From positions 1-14,803 of the forward strand of contig CAJMPF010000019.1 in the NCBI GenBank assembly GCA_905215195.1: 14,803 nucleotides of DNA. Reading direction: 5' to 3'. A program made the translations under genes and the position numbers. Position 1 is the stretch's first letter; each line of letters begins with the position of its first letter. The notes under the pieces are model-generated. The model searched no databases, was not told where the DNA came from, and was given only the letters and a program-made list of their open reading frames with translations. Shown piece by piece: positions 13,345-14,803 of this stretch. This stretch comes from an uncultured bacterium. GTDB taxonomy: Bacteria > Actinomycetota > Coriobacteriia > Coriobacteriales > Coriobacteriaceae.

Positions 13345-14307
13345 CTACTCGTGGATGCGGGTACCGGAAAGGCCGGCCATGGTCTCGGCGGCCTTGTCCA
13401 GGGCGCCGATGATGCAGGTGCGGCCCTTGCGGGAACGGGCGAACTTGATGGCAGCGCGAACCTTGGGCTCCATGGAACCCTTGCCGAACTGACCCTCGTC
13501 TGCCAGGCGCTCGGCCTCGTCGGCGGTGAGGTCCTCGAGCTCCTCCTGGTTGGGCTTGCCAAAGTTGATGGCAACATGCTCAACGGCGGTCAGCAGGAAC
13601 AGAACGTCAGCATCGCAGTCCTCGGCCAGCAGCTCGCCGCCCAGGTCCTTGTCGATGACGGCGGGAACGCCCTTGTAGCAGCCCTTGTTCTCGTAGTCGC
13701 GGACGACGGGAATGCCGCCGCCACCGCAGGCGATGACGATGAACTCGTTGTCGAGCAGGTTGAGGATGGAGTCAGCCTCGACGATCTTCTTGGGATCGGG
13801 GGAAGCGACGACGCGACGCCAGCCGCGGCCGGAATCCTCGACGAAGACCTTGGAGGGATCCTCGGCCATGAACTCCTTGGCCTGCTCCTCGGTGTAGAAG
13901 GGGCCGATCGGCTTGGTCGGGTTCTTGAACGCGGGATCATCCGGGTCGCACTCGATCTGGGTGACGACGGTGGCGGCGTGCCAACGCTTATAGCGCTTGT
14001 GCATCTCGCGGCCGATGCCCTGCTGCAGGTGATAACCAATGTAGCCCTGGGACATGGCGCCGCACTCGGGCAGCGGCATCTCGGGGGTACCGATGGCATC
14101 GTGGGCAGCGGCGAAGGCGTTCTGGATCATGCCGACCTGCGGGCCGTTGCCGTGGGTGATGATGATCTCGTTGCCCTGCTCGATGAGGCCGAGGAGGGCA
14201 TGGGCGGTGTTGCTCACGGCCTCGATCTGCTCGACGGGGTTGTTGCCGAGGGCGTTGCCGCCAAGGGCGACGACAATACGATCGGGCTTGCCAAGAGGCT
14301 TAGACAT
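13345..14307 (-). CDS. arcC: Carbamate kinase
   Basis: A 320-aa cytoplasmic amino acid kinase family enzyme. It catalyses carbamoyl phosphate + ADP to ATP + carbamate, the ATP-yielding last step of arginine deiminase or similar fermentative pathways. Motifs in order: ALGGNAL (14-20), THGNGPQVG (51-59), MSQGYIGY (85-92), ACGGGGIPV (193-201), DKDL (219-222), FLLTAVEHV (237-245), FGKGSMEPKV (274-283). The length is close to the usual 310-320. ATG at 14305-14307 with AAAGGA upstream gives the standard N-terminus; an upstream start at 14343 would add twelve residues inside a dyad-rich leader. Arginine deiminase and ornithine carbamoyltransferase genes are absent from this window; it is flanked by its own terminator and a long AT-rich leader, so it appears to be transcribed alone. 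Confidence 0.95.
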   Translation of the reverse strand: MSKPLGKPDRIVVALGGNALGNNPVEQIEAVSNTAHALLGLIEQGNEIIITHGNGPQVGMIQNAFAAAHDAIGTPEMPLPECGAMSQGYIGYHLQQGIGREMHKRYKRWHAATVVTQIECDPDDPAFKNPTKPIGPFYTEEQAKEFMAEDPSKVFVEDSGRGWRRVVASPDPKKIVEADSILNLLDNEFIVIACGGGGIPVVRDYENKGCYKGVPAVIDKDLGGELLAEDCDADVLFLLTAVEHVAINFGKPNQEELEDLTADEAERLADEGQFGKGSMEPKVRAAIKFARSRKGRTCIIGALDKAAETMAGLSGTRIHE

Positions 14308-14342
14308 TGCTGGAATCCTTTCTGTAAAAGGCCTACAACCCA

Positions 14343-14388
14343 TTAATAACCCGCGTCCGTGCGATACGCGAGTTTATTAAGGTTTATA
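14343..14388 (-). promoter_or_regulatory. Dyad and -10-like box in carbamate kinase leader
   Basis: TTAATAA (14343-14349) and TTATTAA (14374-14380) face each other, and CCGCG/CGCG inside extend the pairing to an imperfect 38-bp dyad. Just upstream in the minus sense, TATAAA (14388-14383) resembles a -10 box, without a good -35. A start near 14376 would put the dyad in the first transcribed bases, where an operator or leader hairpin could act. Confidence 0.35.
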
Positions 14389-14660
14389 TTCTCTTTATCG
14401 CTCATTTTATTCATTTTGAAAATAGCGGAACGGTGAACGGTCGTTTTTGTCCGCTCAGCGTACAGAACTCCAGCTCAGACATATCTACGTAATTTACGTG
14501 CGACTTTATTTAAATGAAGCGAGGATTATGTCGGATTATGCAAACTACATCTCTGCTAAACACAAAACGGACAGCGCAATATCTTACTCGCGCTATACGA
14601 GATTCTATGCACTTATAAGTCGAGTATGCACCCCTGCAAAAACAAGGGGCTTTTCATCCA
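14389..14660. other. AT-rich non-coding upstream region
   Basis: This stretch is visibly richer in A and T than all neighbouring genes. It holds an imperfect TTCATTTTGAA dyad (14410-14420), a tandem GGATTATG at 14523-14530 and 14533-14540 (10-bp period), a perfect ACTTATAAGT palindrome (14611-14620), and a CCCCT/AGGGG hairpin (about 14633-14651) followed by CTTTTC. No recognisable gene. It is probably the control region of carbamate kinase and perhaps of a gene beyond the right edge. Confidence 0.35.
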
Positions 14661-14803
14661 GCATAAGGAATAAAGAAGGGCTCCGAAAAGGCGGCAACGG
14701 CCAAGTCCCCCATCCATCCCCAAAGTGGCGCGAGGTTTCGCGGCAAAGCCACGAAACAGCGAAGGGGACGGAATACCCGACCAACCACATCCGTCATCCG
14801 CCC
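14528..14803 (+). CDS. Doubtful partial open frame running off the right edge
   Basis: From an ATG at 14528-14530, preceded at only three bases by AGG, the frame stays open for 92 codons to the window end; without requiring a start it is open from about 14425. The translation (MSDYANYISAKHK...) matches no family I know. It is rich in Ser, Arg and Lys, and its codons are much more AT-ending than in neighbouring genes in the first half. It crosses a clear hairpin at 14735-14757 (GTTTCG/CGAAAC, with inner GGC/GCC). It may be chance or a foreign gene. Probably not coding. Confidence 0.15.
   Translation, partial: MSDYANYISAKHKTDSAISYSRYTRFYALISRVCTPAKTRGFSSSIRNKEGLRKGGNGQVPHPSPKWREVSRQSHETAKGTEYPTNHIRHPP

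Noticed and set aside
13351..14346. Plus-strand 331-codon frame opposite carbamate kinase
   Set aside because: Antisense shadow; translation is low-complexity and the opposite strand encodes a canonical carbamate kinase.
14605..14790. Minus-strand 61-codon frame in the right-hand intergenic region
   Set aside because: No ribosome site, no recognisable domain, and it crosses hairpins; more likely non-coding.

Overview
This 14.8 kb window looks like chromosomal DNA of a GC-rich gut actinobacterium, most likely a Collinsella-like member of the Coriobacteriia. That placement is inference from GC-biased codon use, gene families and gene style; there is no rRNA or other marker gene to confirm it. 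Ten protein genes are well supported. Nine lie on the minus strand and one, a membrane-anchored C39-like peptidase, on the plus strand. No tRNA, rRNA, CRISPR array, integrase or insertion-sequence transposase was seen.

Layout, left to right. 1-212: a short non-coding stretch with a nested hairpin and a bidirectional intrinsic terminator. 213-680: YfcE-type metallophosphoesterase. 777-4093: an operon read leftwards, with a GT-A-fold glycosyltransferase translationally coupled (ATGA overlap) to a LytS-like sensor kinase and then a LytTR response regulator. 4265-5524: UMF1/Atg22-type MFS transporter. 5626-6570: zinc-dependent phospholipase C family protein. 6663-8821: a second, paralogous LytS-like kinase and LytTR regulator pair. 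8940-11800: an APC amino-acid permease followed by an imidazolonepropionase-like amidohydrolase. 11801-12154: a structured divergent intergenic region. 12155-13156: C39-like peptidase. 13154-13279: a REPIN-like inverted repeat and the carbamate kinase terminator. 13345-14307: carbamate kinase. 14308-14803: an AT-rich leader and a weak partial open frame.

How the genes may work together. The two histidine kinase/LytTR pairs share the same architecture and clearly arose from a common ancestor. One carries a glycosyltransferase at its 5' end, and a phospholipase-family gene follows the other, so an envelope- or host-surface-responsive programme is plausible but not shown. The permease-amidohydrolase pair and carbamate kinase suggest uptake and fermentation of nitrogenous substrates. 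The partner arginine deiminase and ornithine carbamoyltransferase genes are not in the window.

The most notable non-coding observations are four. (1) Intrinsic terminators sit only about 20-40 nt upstream of three successive transcription units, leaving little room for a promoter after the terminator; one has a TATGAT -10-like box on its upstream side. (2) A REPIN-like palindrome begins at the peptidase stop codon. (3) ATTGC/GCAAT dyads occur upstream of both two-component operons. (4) A large hairpin separates the permease from the amidohydrolase. I see no certain new system; the duplicated regulatory pair with its attached glycosyltransferase is the best candidate for follow-up.
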